The translations under genes were made by a program, and so were the position numbers. A stretch of 64,000 bases of DNA from Candidatus Thiodiazotropha sp. CDECU1 (GTDB lineage Bacteria > Pseudomonadota > Gammaproteobacteria > Chromatiales > Chromatiaceae), in the NCBI RefSeq assembly GCF_963455295.1, contig NZ_OY734020.1, forward strand, positions 3,038,001-3,102,000, in the 5' to 3' direction. A model generated the notes under the pieces. It ran no database searches. It had not been told where the DNA came from and worked only from the letters and a program-made list of their open reading frames with translations. Shown piece by piece: positions 34,898-43,752 of the stretch. Each line of letters starts with the position of its first letter. Positions within the stretch are counted from its first letter, which is position 1.

Positions 34898-34929
34898 TTT
34901 CAGCCGATGCAAAGACCGCGCGGCTGAAA
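34898..34929. repeat. Hairpin upstream of the VOC gene
   Basis: TTTCAGCCG (34898-34906) pairs with CGGCTGAAA (34921-34929) around a 14-nt loop. It lies between attC site G and the VOC gene and could be a remnant of another site or a transcriptional element. Confidence 0.45.
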
Positions 34930-34955
34930 CACGACAATAAAGGATTTATCAAACC

Positions 34956-35372
34956 ATGAAGCCAAGAATTAGCATGATCACACTCGGTGTACGCGATCTG
35001 GGGGCAGCAATTGAATTCTACGAAAAAGGATTAAGTTTCCCGCGAATGGAATCGCCGCCCGAAGTGGCGTTTTTCACTCTCAATGGCACATGGCTTGGTC
35101 TCTACGGGCGTGAAGCATTGGCGGAAGATGCAACGGTTTCTTCAGAAGGCACAGGGTTCGCAGGCTTCACGCTGGCCCACAATGTCGATTCTGAAAAAGA
35201 AGTTGATGAGGTGGTTGCTCAGGCGGTATCGGCAGGCGCAACCTTGGTCAAGAAGCCCCAGAAGGTGTTCTGGGGAGGCTACAGCGGCTACTTCAAGGAT
35301 CTCGATGGCCATCTTTGGGAGGTGGCCCACAATCCGTTGTTCTGGGTAGGCCCTGAAGATGAAAATTCATAA
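34956..35372 (+). CDS. VOC (glyoxalase/bleomycin-resistance superfamily) protein, cassette encoded
   Basis: 138 residues. The two beta-alpha-beta-beta-beta modules of the VOC fold are visible: MITLGVRDLGAAIEFYEKGLSF with FFTLNGTWLGLYGR, then GFTLAHNVDSEKEVDEVVAQAVSAGATLVKKP with GYSGYFKDLDGHLWEVAHNP. The last part carries the typical metal-ligand glutamate (LWEVAHNP). Cassettes often carry such proteins. The substrate is unknown; antibiotic sequestration or small-molecule isomerisation are possibilities only. It is followed by attC site H. Confidence 0.87.
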   Translation: MKPRISMITLGVRDLGAAIEFYEKGLSFPRMESPPEVAFFTLNGTWLGLYGREALAEDATVSSEGTGFAGFTLAHNVDSEKEVDEVVAQAVSAGATLVKKPQKVFWGGYSGYFKDLDGHLWEVAHNPLFWVGPEDENS

Positions 35373-35454
35373 CAAGACAATTTCGCACGGATGGCAAAAT
35401 GCGCCGTTCGTTCCTGGCTACGCTTTTTGCATCAGGTGAATTGCGACATTAGCA
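35367..35454 (+). other. attC recombination site H (88 bp)
   Basis: The left end TCATAAC contains the VOC stop codon. The arms CAATT-T-C-G-CAC..GATG..CAAAA on the left pair with TTTTGCATCAGGTGAATTG on the right with unpaired bases on the left arm. The right end reads ACATTAGC, one base from consensus. It is the last convincing site of the array. Confidence 0.78.
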
Positions 35455-35494
35455 TACCCTGGAAAAGAGCAAGAGGGATCATGCGCACGGTCTG

Positions 35495-36535
35495 ATGAAG
35501 ATTTCTCGAGAACAAGCGGGCCTCATCTATCTGGTCTTCTCCGTGGTGGCCGGTCTCATCTGCCTGCGCCTGCTTTGGGGCTCTTCCGACCATCTGCTCC
35601 AGTTTGCCGCTGCCGTCGGCTGCGGCTTTGCCGCCTATCTCCTTGGAAGAGAGGGAACCAGGCGCAGGACGCCCGTGTTCCGTGACCTGAATGCTATTTC
35701 GGACCTCGCCAAGCGCTACCATATCCCCGTTGCTATCTATCTGCGTCGCTTTCACGAAGACTCCGGGGGCTGGTCGAACGAAGAGGAGATCGCCCTGGGG
35801 CTCGGTGACTATGCCCTTTTCGTTGCTATCGGCCGCCCGGGTGAGAAACTACCGACACAGGGCGCTTTTCGGCTCTATGTCTCCGATCCGGAGTGGCGTG
35901 ACAGGGTCATGGAGCTCCTTTCCATGGCATCGCTGGTTTTCATGCGTTGGGCGCCAGGCGGGCATCTTGGTTGGGAACTGGAACAGGTTAATAGGATGAA
36001 CATGCTGTACCGTACCGCATTCGTTGTGCCGAGGCTTCCTCCAGGAACCAACCTGGACGAGTTTCTACCAGAGCAGGTTTCCCAGCTGATTGACGTCAAA
36101 GCGTTGCAAGTGCATCTGCAGGAATCTCAGGCGCTCCTCACACTCCGGGATGACGGAGGAGTCTCTATCCACCGTCTGCCCAAAGAGATCGACGATCAGG
36201 ACGATCGCAAACCCTTTGAGCACCTGGTGATCGCTTTGGCTGAGGAACTCAGGTTGTCTTCTCTCGATCGCTCCAAAAGAGTCGCCCTGAGGCGCCTGTA
36301 TGGTCGAACCGAACGTATTGTGCTTATCGTGGGCAGGATCCTGGTAGTGATCCCGAGCCTGGCAGTCGCATTCGTTGCCGTTATCCTTGTCGATCTATTC
36401 ACTCCCTTTGACATTCTTCCCCTGAGTTGGGACCTCGACCTCATCTTATCCGCTTTAGGATCGGCGGTATTGGCATCAGTAGTGGTCCTCTTTCTGGGTG
36501 CGGCGCTGATATCGAGACTGACTGGACGCAGTTGA
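35495..36535 (+). CDS. Membrane protein of unknown function at the array's right edge
   Basis: 346 residues: two N-terminal TM helices (about 8-26 and 33-50), a soluble middle (about 60-270), and two C-terminal TM helices (about 278-303 and 315-340). The middle contains VFRDLNAISDLAKRYHIPVAIYLRRFHED, GRPGEKLPTQGAFRLYVSD and MRWAPGGHLGWELEQV. I do not recognise the family. Composition is GC-richer than the cassette genes and no attC follows, so it may be backbone or a final cassette that has lost its site. A four-codon frame (ATGCGCACGGTCTGA at 35480) ends on its ATG. Confidence 0.75.
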   Translation: MKISREQAGLIYLVFSVVAGLICLRLLWGSSDHLLQFAAAVGCGFAAYLLGREGTRRRTPVFRDLNAISDLAKRYHIPVAIYLRRFHEDSGGWSNEEEIALGLGDYALFVAIGRPGEKLPTQGAFRLYVSDPEWRDRVMELLSMASLVFMRWAPGGHLGWELEQVNRMNMLYRTAFVVPRLPPGTNLDEFLPEQVSQLIDVKALQVHLQESQALLTLRDDGGVSIHRLPKEIDDQDDRKPFEHLVIALAEELRLSSLDRSKRVALRRLYGRTERIVLIVGRILVVIPSLAVAFVAVILVDLFTPFDILPLSWDLDLILSALGSAVLASVVVLFLGAALISRLTGRS

Positions 36536-36640
36536 GGCATTGTTCCTCACTGGTCCTCACTGGGACATCCGGCATCACAACCGCTCCTTTGTATCCAATA
36601 CGTGGCGATTGATGTTAATTCACAACCTAAATATAAACCC

Positions 36641-37786
36641 TCATTCGAGTAAATGTTCATAACGTTTATCAGTAAGGATCTTCATGAAGGCCACCAGCGC
36701 ATCGATGCGCTTGTCGTCCAGAGCGGGACCGGTCTCCAGTTCCTGTAGCGAGATGTTTTCATTCACCTCCGGGGCTCCCCACTGTTTGCCGCTCTCCGGA
36801 TTGATCTGGCGTTTCGTGCTACGGCTGTTGTACTTGTTGTAGAACACCACAACGGTACGCAGATCCTGAAACACACCGTTATGCATATAGGGCCCGGTCA
36901 CTGCAACATTGCGCAGCGTCGGCACCTTGAACTTACCATCCTGGTTTGGATCATCGACCTGGGGATTGTCCAGCAGCCCGTGATCGATATGGTCTTCAGC
37001 AACACCGTTCAGCTTTCGAACGACCCGATTCACCGGCACACCGATGTTGTGATATTCGTAGTTGGAAAATGTCTCGCCTTCGCTGCCGGGTAACTGTTTG
37101 AGCTGATGGCAGAGATTGCAGTTACTGAACTGCTGGGAGAAAAACAGGGTCATCCCCAGGTCCTCCTGGAGGGTGAGTTCGTACTCGCCACGCAGATAAC
37201 GGTCATATTTTGAGTCGAAGGGGGCAAACAGCCCGGTCTTCTCAAACGCGGCAATACTCTCCGCCATGGCGGCATAGGCCCGCTCAGCGTCATTGAAGAT
37301 ATGCTTGCCGTAAAACTGCTCAAAGGCAGTGGTGTAGGCGCTGTTCTCCATCAGTCGTTCCACTACGGCGGCCTTGCCGGGCATGCCCATCTCGATGGGA
37401 TTGGTGGGTGGTCCACCCGCCTGCCCTGCCAGGTCCATCTCACGTCCGTCATGAAACTGACCGCCCACATACTTACCCTCTTCATTCAACTGAAAGCCTG
37501 GGCTGAAAGCGGCATAGGCAGCAGTGGGCGCATTCCGATCGCCCAAGGATTTGCCATCGTCACCCAGGGATACCGCGCCCCCCACACCATTGTCGCGACC
37601 ATCGGCAAATCCGCTCTCCGGCGAGTGGCAGGTGGCGCAGGCCTGGGTGCGGTTTTTGGACAGGCTCTTGTCGAAAAAGAGCGCCTGACCCAAGGCCTCA
37701 ACACTATCGAATGCGGCCATCGATGGCAGGGTCACCATGATGCCCGCGAATGTAACTATTGATGTTGCCAGTAACCCTAATCGCAC
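36641..37786 (-). CDS. Di-haem cytochrome c peroxidase (MauG/CcpA family)
   Basis: 381 residues with a signal peptide (about 1-24). Two haem sites are visible: CATCH (C50, C53, H54) and CNLCH in the second half. The first domain contains FFDKSLSKNRTQ and GDRNAPTAAYA; the second has FKVPTLRNVAVTGPYMHNGVF, which carries the conserved distal-methionine segment. Such enzymes reduce hydrogen peroxide in the periplasm or act in MauG-like oxidation. The gene is the last of the imelysin operon, 43 bp after the DUF1513 gene. Its presence suggests peroxide handling linked to iron uptake. Confidence 0.9.
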   Translation of the reverse strand: MRLGLLATSIVTFAGIMVTLPSMAAFDSVEALGQALFFDKSLSKNRTQACATCHSPESGFADGRDNGVGGAVSLGDDGKSLGDRNAPTAAYAAFSPGFQLNEEGKYVGGQFHDGREMDLAGQAGGPPTNPIEMGMPGKAAVVERLMENSAYTTAFEQFYGKHIFNDAERAYAAMAESIAAFEKTGLFAPFDSKYDRYLRGEYELTLQEDLGMTLFFSQQFSNCNLCHQLKQLPGSEGETFSNYEYHNIGVPVNRVVRKLNGVAEDHIDHGLLDNPQVDDPNQDGKFKVPTLRNVAVTGPYMHNGVFQDLRTVVVFYNKYNSRSTKRQINPESGKQWGAPEVNENISLQELETGPALDDKRIDALVAFMKILTDKRYEHLLE

Positions 37787-37828
37787 CGTTGTTCTCCCAA
37801 TGAAACGTCGAATAACAAAATGAATCCG

Positions 37829-38932
37829 TCAGATTCGCAGCATATGATTGTCCCAGCGAGACTCCCCTGCCTTGATCAACGGCAGCGGATGTATCTCCTC
37901 TTCACCGATCCGGTATCGATACACGCCACCCTGTCCGCTGCTAAGAATAAATTGACCGGGCTCAGTGCCTGCGGCGATACCGCAGCCGTCCGTCACATCC
38001 ACTTGTCCCAGGTAGCCTCCCCTATCCACACTCCAGAAAGTCACCAGGCCGCCCCGTGGAGAAGAGACGGCAAACACTACCCCCGAACTATCGACACAGA
38101 CACTGCCGCAATAGTTACGCATGCGCCTTTGTACAGATGCCGGGGCATGCAGGAGGCGGATCGCCTCGCCACGTCTGTGCATGCCGATCAATGGCGGCTG
38201 CCGGGTACGACTGCCCTGGTACTGCATCACGCAGCAGACCTGGTCATCCGGGGTAATCGCCAGGTGGCGGATACTGTTCTTGTGCAGCCCATCGGCGAGA
38301 AACCACTGCTCTAACAACGCTCCGCTATGGGAGTCGATGTAGGTCAATGATGGCTGCATATCCGCAAGGTTGAGCTTGGCACGCCCGCTATCCGGGTGGG
38401 TCCGGATACCGCCGTTGGCCACCACCAGGGTTACACCATCCGACAGCATGCCCAGTTCATGGGGGCCGATGCCATAGGACGGATACTCATCCACCTGCCG
38501 GTACCCCTGCTGTACATCCCGTACCCCGATCACGCCCTTGCCGTTGGCGAAATCGTTCTCCGTTGTATAGAACCAGCGGCCATCCGGGGAGAACAGGCCA
38601 TGGCCGTAAAAGTGCCGCTCTGTTCGACTCTCCAGTCTGTATCTCAACCGGCCCGTATTCAGCTCGATGACAAGCAGGTATTGGCCAGGACGACGCGCCA
38701 CTGCCACGGCTTGCCGCCTATCGGGGGATAGGGCCATGGCATGACCCCGACCCGGTAAGCCAAGCCTGAACTGCTGCAAGCCGTACTCATTGAAGCCACT
38801 GATATAGTGGTTGCCGTCCCCATCGGCGTGGGCACTCAGATAACTTGCCTGCCCCGACCCGGTGGCAACAACCGGTAATATCGGGAGCAGGGTCAGACCG
38901 CTGGTGAGTTGGAGAAATCGACGCCGTTTCAC
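37829..38932 (-). CDS. DUF1513 family beta-propeller-like periplasmic protein
   Basis: 367 residues. The N-terminus MKRRRFLQLTSGLTLLPILP resembles a signal peptide with a twin-arginine-like start. The repeats GRGHAMALSPDRRQAVAVARRPG, HFYGHGLFSPDGRWFYTTEND, GIGPHELGMLSDGVTLVVANGGI and SIRHLAITPDDQVCCVMQYQG suggest a beta-propeller. DUF1513 genes typically accompany imelysin and di-haem oxidoreductase genes in iron-regulated operons, as in pseudomonads. It lies 42 bp after the second imelysin gene. Confidence 0.9.
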   Translation of the reverse strand: MKRRRFLQLTSGLTLLPILPVVATGSGQASYLSAHADGDGNHYISGFNEYGLQQFRLGLPGRGHAMALSPDRRQAVAVARRPGQYLLVIELNTGRLRYRLESRTERHFYGHGLFSPDGRWFYTTENDFANGKGVIGVRDVQQGYRQVDEYPSYGIGPHELGMLSDGVTLVVANGGIRTHPDSGRAKLNLADMQPSLTYIDSHSGALLEQWFLADGLHKNSIRHLAITPDDQVCCVMQYQGSRTRQPPLIGMHRRGEAIRLLHAPASVQRRMRNYCGSVCVDSSGVVFAVSSPRGGLVTFWSVDRGGYLGQVDVTDGCGIAAGTEPGQFILSSGQGGVYRYRIGEEEIHPLPLIKAGESRWDNHMLRI

Positions 38933-38974
38933 GCTGACACCTCAATTTAAAAATAAAGTCGCAGCTGCATTTAC

Positions 38975-40060
38975 TCAATCACCATCCAGGCTGTTAAAGC
39001 CAAGGGATAGACCCAGCGCCCTGGGCAGCCGGGTGGCGATCAGACGTTTGAGGGCACGACTGTCATCAAGCAACTGCTGCAGTCTGCCGTGGTCTTGCGA
39101 GCCTTTTTGTATTTCATAGAGCGGCAGCTCGATCTTTTCCGCACTGAGTAAGGCCTTGTTGAATCCACTACGAATTTCAGCATCCAGCACCCTGTCCGCC
39201 ACCGCCGCTGAGAAACCGACCCGATACAACTCCTCGCTGGCCTTAAGGTTCAGCCGGATGTTGCGCAATGAACGACGGCTGCGCCATGACTCGGCGCGGC
39301 GTAGCCTGTAACCCTTCATGGGGCGCAGCAGCTTGTTGTCGACGATGACCTGCAACTGAGTATGGAGATTGTTGAGCAGGCGGCTGCTCACCTCTTCGCT
39401 GCTTTCAAAATAGTCATTGCCCTGCTCCGCACCCAGTACCAGATCAGCATATGCCACATCGCCCGGCAGCCAATCCTCGACCACGCCGGATGACATGTGT
39501 GCGATATTCCGGGCAATGGCCATAACCAACTCGCAGCGATAGCTGGCTGTATCGCCGGATGTAAACTCAGCCAGCTGCAACTCGGCGGGAAACAGCAGGC
39601 GCTCCAGGCTGGTGAAACCCTGTACCGCCACACTGATATGAGGAAAACGATCCGGCAACAATATTCCCCTATCCTGTTTAGCCAACAGCTGGCGTAACTG
39701 TTTGGCGCCGGTGCCGTGTTTGTCCGGCCACAACTGGTAACGGTTGTAGCGCAGATACATCTCCACCGGGCCGAAACGCATGTGCTGGATGCCCATCCAG
39801 TCATCCATGGCTGCATGGTAGGCCCCGCGCAGTTGCTCCAACGCTTGCAAATCCGGTGCCTTGCAGAACCGGGTGGCCCGTCGCGAAAGCATCCTGCCGC
39901 TCTCGGCCAGACGTTCATAACGGGGCAGCAGATGTTGATCCAGGATTACCCGGTTGGCCGCCTGCCAACCCGTATCGGCACCCCTGCTGTTACTGCTCAA
40001 TAGCAATCCCAGCAATGCGCCTGTGAGGAGTACGGGTGTAATAAAACTATTTCGGTACAT
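38975..40060 (-). CDS. Imelysin-family protein (second copy)
   Basis: 361 residues with a signal peptide (about 1-27). It has the imelysin (peptidase M75-like) fold pattern: YHAAMDDWMGIQHMRFGP in the N-terminal helices and GFTSLERLLFPAEL where other members have GxHxxE, so the histidine is replaced. This version is the one usual for the third gene of such operons. It is presumed periplasmic or outer-membrane attached and to take part in iron or haem acquisition. The gene follows the di-haem oxidoreductase gene by 9 bp. Confidence 0.87.
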   Translation of the reverse strand: MYRNSFITPVLLTGALLGLLLSSNSRGADTGWQAANRVILDQHLLPRYERLAESGRMLSRRATRFCKAPDLQALEQLRGAYHAAMDDWMGIQHMRFGPVEMYLRYNRYQLWPDKHGTGAKQLRQLLAKQDRGILLPDRFPHISVAVQGFTSLERLLFPAELQLAEFTSGDTASYRCELVMAIARNIAHMSSGVVEDWLPGDVAYADLVLGAEQGNDYFESSEEVSSRLLNNLHTQLQVIVDNKLLRPMKGYRLRRAESWRSRRSLRNIRLNLKASEELYRVGFSAAVADRVLDAEIRSGFNKALLSAEKIELPLYEIQKGSQDHGRLQQLLDDSRALKRLIATRLPRALGLSLGFNSLDGD

Positions 40061-40069
40061 ACCCAGTCT

Positions 40070-41539
40070 CTATAGGGATTGAATAAATCGAATCAGTTCG
40101 GCACGCTGCAAACGGCTCATCGCCGCCACTTTGTCCCGGGAGGCCTGTGCCTCGCCGCCATGCCAGAGGATCGCCTCCAACACTGTCCGCGCACGACCGT
40201 CATGGAGGAAGTAACGGTTACCGTTCACGGTTGCACTCAGGCCTATACCCCAGAGCGGCGCAGTACGCCATTCGCGCCCGCCGGCCTCCCCTTCCGGACG
40301 CCTGTCCGCCAACCCATCGCCCATGTCATGCAGCAACAGGTCGGTATAGGGCCATATCAGCTGACCGGCATGTTCCGGATCGATGGTCTCTTCTGCAGTG
40401 ATATATTTCGGCTTGTGACAGTCGATGCAGCCAGTCTCATAGAAGAGCTGCTTGCCCCTGAGCACCTCCGGTGCTCCCGCTTCACGCCGTTGGGGGACGG
40501 CCAGGTTACGGCTATAGAGGGCCGTCCAAGCGGTGGTCTGAGAAGGGGTTTCGAGGTTTTCATACTGGGCCGAGTTGCCGTTGGGCGCCTCCTGGCATGC
40601 CGTCTGACGTTGAGTACAGTCACCGGATGCATCCCGGTGCAAAGGGACAGAGATACCAATATCTGCGAAAAAGGCGCTCTGGGACTGCTCATCCACGGTT
40701 GCGGTGCCGGCCTTCCAGCCAAAACGACCCGGCACCACCCTGCTGTAGTGAAAACTCCAGACCCGGTTCAGCCTGCCGGAGATGCCATCACCATCCCGAT
40801 CATCGGGATCGGCATTGGCCTCAAGATCCGACACCTTTATGGCTTCCAGCAGACCCAGGCCGATCATCTGCGGCGCGATACGTGGAGAGATCATGGTATC
40901 GGGCTGCATGGCGCCGTAACCCAGATCCCTAATGGTGTAACTAGGTTTACGCAGCCATACCTTTTCGTTATCGGCCAGGACGACTTCGATCTCTTCATAG
41001 TCGATTCTCACCTGACCCTCTGCCGTGAGTCCCCTGACGGCGAAATTCTGCAGCTGACTACCGTAAGTGGGTTCCGGAATGGTACTGACCATATGCTTGT
41101 TCAGTTGTGTTCGCTGGAGTTCATCCCGGGGTGGGACGCTCAAATGCAGCACAAAGGAGTTGGCGCTGCCACCATCATCTTCCAGGGGGCGTCCCCGGCC
41201 GTTGCCCTTGTGACAGAGCAGGCAGGCACGCGCATTGAACAGGGGGCCGAGTCCGTCGGCCGCCTGGGTGGCGGTGGGTGCGGAGACCCATAGACGTTTA
41301 AACATCGCCTTGCCCAGGGTGAAGTCGAGCCGTCGCTCAACACTCATGTTGGCCGAGGGATGTGAGAAGGCCCGCTTATCCGCCGCCATGGAATGGGTGG
41401 CGGCGCCACCGGGATAGATCTCATCGACTTCCGGCTTGGAAAAGTCCGTGGTTGGTCTGGTCAGATCCACACCACCGGCAGCGGCAACTGCATAGATCAG
41501 CAGCGCGAGAGCAACAAGCATGTATTGGCTGGGTTTCAC
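40070..41539 (-). CDS. Di-haem oxidoreductase, DUF1111 (CxxC di-haem) family
   Basis: 489 residues with a signal peptide. Two c-type haem sites are present: ACLLCHKGNGRG near residue 109 and GCIDCHKPKYIT near residue 380. Other hallmarks are DGLGPLFNARAC, DDRDGDGISGRLNRVW and the C-terminal GRARTVLEAILWHGGEA, all typical of the thiol-oxidoreductase-like DUF1111 family. It sits between the two imelysin genes. A role as electron-transfer partner in periplasmic iron oxidation or reduction is inferred. Confidence 0.9.
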   Translation of the reverse strand: MKPSQYMLVALALLIYAVAAAGGVDLTRPTTDFSKPEVDEIYPGGAATHSMAADKRAFSHPSANMSVERRLDFTLGKAMFKRLWVSAPTATQAADGLGPLFNARACLLCHKGNGRGRPLEDDGGSANSFVLHLSVPPRDELQRTQLNKHMVSTIPEPTYGSQLQNFAVRGLTAEGQVRIDYEEIEVVLADNEKVWLRKPSYTIRDLGYGAMQPDTMISPRIAPQMIGLGLLEAIKVSDLEANADPDDRDGDGISGRLNRVWSFHYSRVVPGRFGWKAGTATVDEQSQSAFFADIGISVPLHRDASGDCTQRQTACQEAPNGNSAQYENLETPSQTTAWTALYSRNLAVPQRREAGAPEVLRGKQLFYETGCIDCHKPKYITAEETIDPEHAGQLIWPYTDLLLHDMGDGLADRRPEGEAGGREWRTAPLWGIGLSATVNGNRYFLHDGRARTVLEAILWHGGEAQASRDKVAAMSRLQRAELIRFIQSL

Positions 41540-41583
41540 TATTGGCCTGGCTGACAGATCGCCGACAGGGGCGGTATGGATGA

Positions 41584-42852
41584 CTACTCAAACACCTTGT
41601 TCGGTGCATCCAGGCTGTCGGATCCCTCGAAGGCAATCGGCGTCAGATCGAGTACGGCAACCGCTCTCTCTATCCCCTTGGTCTGGGCAACCAGTGCATC
41701 GACCGCAGCCAATACCTTGGCGTTGCCCGCCTTGTTGCCCTCAGCGATAAGCTGATCGTAGGCGACCCCGTCTTTCTCGGCACTGTCCACCAGGGCCTGC
41801 ATCCTGGTCAGGGTATGATCCAACTGATCCTGTAGCGCTTTATCGATGGATGGATTTTTAGCAGCCACCAGGTCTGACATGCTTGGTCCGCTGATCCTGC
41901 TGCCATTGATGCGGGTATAGCTCCCGGTGTAGACATTTTTCACGCCCAGGGCATCGTAGTAGTGGGACCAATGGGTGTTGTCGCTGAAACAGTCATGCTC
42001 CTCCTCCGGATCATGCAGCATCACACCCAGCTTCATGCGTTCACCCGCCAGCTCACCATAGGACAGGCTGCCCATGCCAGTGAGGATGGTGCCTATACCT
42101 TTAAGGGGGTTACCCCTGGAGAGCGCGCTCCGTGCCTCGCCACCCGGTGCCCACTGGGCAGTCATCCAACTCAACTCATCAATCAACAGCTCGGTTGTGG
42201 CAGATAGATAGGCGGCTCGACGTTGGCAGTTGCCCGATGTGCAGTTGGCGCTATCGAAATCACTCGCGGGGCGTGTCCCTGCACCGGGACCGTTGCCATT
42301 CAGGTCCTGACCCCAAAGCAGAAATTCGATGGCATGGTAACCGGTGGCCACGTTGGCCTCGATCTCATCCAACTCATGCAGGGTCTCAGCCAGCAGCTGC
42401 TTGGTGATCTTAGTGGCATCGATCTCCCTGCCCCCCACCTTGATCCGCTTATGGGCAATGATATTCGCGGTGTAGTAGGGATTCTCGTCGGATTCGTCAC
42501 CGTAGCTGGCGGCGACATAATCGATCAGGCCCTCATCCAGCGGCCATGCGTTGACCTTGCCCTCCCAGTCATCAACGATGGGGTTGCCGAAACGGTAGGC
42601 TTCAGTCTGCTGATAAGGGATGCGAGCGTTCTTCCATGCCTCCTTCGCAGCAGCGAGGTTGGCCTCACTGGGCTCGGAGACCAACTCATTGACACTTTTC
42701 CGCAGTATCTTGGCGGTGATCAAGGAGTCCTGGTACATGGCATGGGCCAGGTCGGCATAGTGAGACAGTACAGCCTTTTCATCGGGGGCTGCCCATGCAG
42801 GAGAAACCAAGACCATACTCGCAACCAGAAACAGGAGTGTTTTCATCATCAT
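41584..42852 (-). CDS. Imelysin-family periplasmic/outer-membrane protein (first copy)
   Basis: 422 residues with a clear signal peptide ending AWA. It has the imelysin core: ARIPYQQTEAYRFGNPIVDDWEGKVNAWPLDEGLIDYV, then the GxHxxE motif in ATGYHAIEFLLWGQDLN. Insulin-cleaving metalloproteinase (ICMP/Irp7) homologues of this kind are iron-regulated. It is the first gene of a five-gene operon whose promoter overlaps a Fur-box-like sequence. The natural substrate is not known. Confidence 0.92.
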   Translation of the reverse strand: MMMKTLLFLVASMVLVSPAWAAPDEKAVLSHYADLAHAMYQDSLITAKILRKSVNELVSEPSEANLAAAKEAWKNARIPYQQTEAYRFGNPIVDDWEGKVNAWPLDEGLIDYVAASYGDESDENPYYTANIIAHKRIKVGGREIDATKITKQLLAETLHELDEIEANVATGYHAIEFLLWGQDLNGNGPGAGTRPASDFDSANCTSGNCQRRAAYLSATTELLIDELSWMTAQWAPGGEARSALSRGNPLKGIGTILTGMGSLSYGELAGERMKLGVMLHDPEEEHDCFSDNTHWSHYYDALGVKNVYTGSYTRINGSRISGPSMSDLVAAKNPSIDKALQDQLDHTLTRMQALVDSAEKDGVAYDQLIAEGNKAGNAKVLAAVDALVAQTKGIERAVAVLDLTPIAFEGSDSLDAPNKVFE

Positions 42853-43140
42853 ATAACCTCTGAAATGATAAGTGCTGGGCTGGCTTGCGTAACGCTGGCT
42901 TACCGTTAATGTCTATGTGTAGATGCAACTATTTAGTGAGGATCAACTTGCCATATCGTGTGATCTTCAGCTGATACTCACTACCCTTATGCATGATCAC
43001 TAACCGACTTTGCCCCTGAAACAGGTCGGTACTATTCAACCGAATAGGAAGATTGGAAGTCTCCGCTTTTATGGGCCTGGTGGGGGAGTCACCACTGGAA
43101 AAGCTCATCTGAAATCACCTTGTTGCCTTAAATTAAATGC

Positions 43141-43170
43141 GAATGATAATGATTTTTATTTGCAAGTCAA
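43141..43170 (-). promoter_or_regulatory. Fur-box-like operator overlapping the imelysin operon promoter
   Basis: AATGATAATGATTTTTATT closely fits the repeated NATWAT units of a Fur box. On the minus strand it covers a promoter: TTGACT (43165-43170), 16 bp, TATCAT (43143-43148). Fur-Fe binding here would block the imelysin operon when iron is plentiful. Confidence 0.7.
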
Positions 43171-43233
43171 CAAATTTATCCGAATTTGTTGCCATCGGGA
43201 GAATGAAATTGGTTTATTGCTTGAATTTTTATT

Positions 43234-43252
43234 GATAATGATTATTATTTGT
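43234..43252. promoter_or_regulatory. Second Fur-box-like site
   Basis: GATAATGATTATTATTTGT matches the Fur consensus at most positions. On the plus strand it overlaps TTGATA (43232-43237) and, after 17 bp, TTAAAT (43255-43260), a possible promoter for the genes from 43481 onwards. Confidence 0.65.
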
Positions 43253-43480
43253 ATTTAAATGTCTGACGACAGTGTTATTCATTGAGCGCGGGGCCAGTAA
43301 GCTCAACACCCGGTTCTGAGCGTTGTTGCGCTGTCCAGGACAAGTCATCGTTATTGAATCAAGGCAATCAACTAGTACCAGGTAGTTGAATATTATTAAT
43401 CTCCGGATTAGCAAGCGATAAGCCTTCCATCGATAGGCAGCCAGCCAAACTGGACTCAGTGTTACAGCATGGAGGTAGGT

Positions 43481-43747
43481 ATGGCTGCAATGAAAGTTGA
43501 ATCTCTACTCGACATATATCTGCAAATTGATGCGGAGATCCTCCTCTCCCGTATCGGCTTTCTCATATGGCGTTACCAAATATCCCGTTCAAGGAGAATG
43601 GCCTGTGCCGTTGTCCGTCACATAGAGGCACTGTGTCACCATCCTGAATTCGATTCCTCCACCACTCCCTATTGCGGCTACCACCGTTCGTTAAATCATT
43701 GGCGCTTGCTGGCTGGAGAAACCCATGCTTTGGTGGAAACCGCCTAA
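43481..43747 (+). CDS. Small conserved-looking cysteine/histidine protein
   Basis: 88 residues from the ATG at 43481, which has GGAGG 5 nt upstream; an ATG four codons earlier overlaps that ribosome-binding site. The pattern C-A-V-V-R-H-I-E-A-L-C-H-H-P-E-F followed by CGYHRSLNHWRLLA suggests a metal- or redox-related helical protein. I recall similar uncharacterised proteins in iron-regulated proteobacterial loci but cannot name the family. It is 5 bp upstream of the DUF2325 gene and downstream of a Fur-box-like site. Confidence 0.7.
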   Translation: MAAMKVESLLDIYLQIDAEILLSRIGFLIWRYQISRSRRMACAVVRHIEALCHHPEFDSSTTPYCGYHRSLNHWRLLAGETHALVETA

Positions 43748-43752
43748 TAGAT

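Larger units (their letters stand above)
42853..43480. other. Divergent iron-regulated intergenic region
   Basis: About 630 bp between the imelysin operon and the 43481 gene. It holds two Fur-box-like sites (43141-43163 and 43234-43252) and a promoter on each strand. No further gene is convincing: small frames at 43010-43258 and 43229-43414 lack conserved features and cross the Fur sites. Confidence 0.6.

Noticed and set aside
40079-41293. 404-residue frame on the plus strand
   Set aside because: It is antisense to the di-haem oxidoreductase gene, which has clear haem motifs and family match; the antisense frame has no recognisable features.
43010-43414. Small frames between the imelysin operon and the 43481 gene
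   Set aside because: They cross the Fur-like sites and promoters and show no protein-like character.
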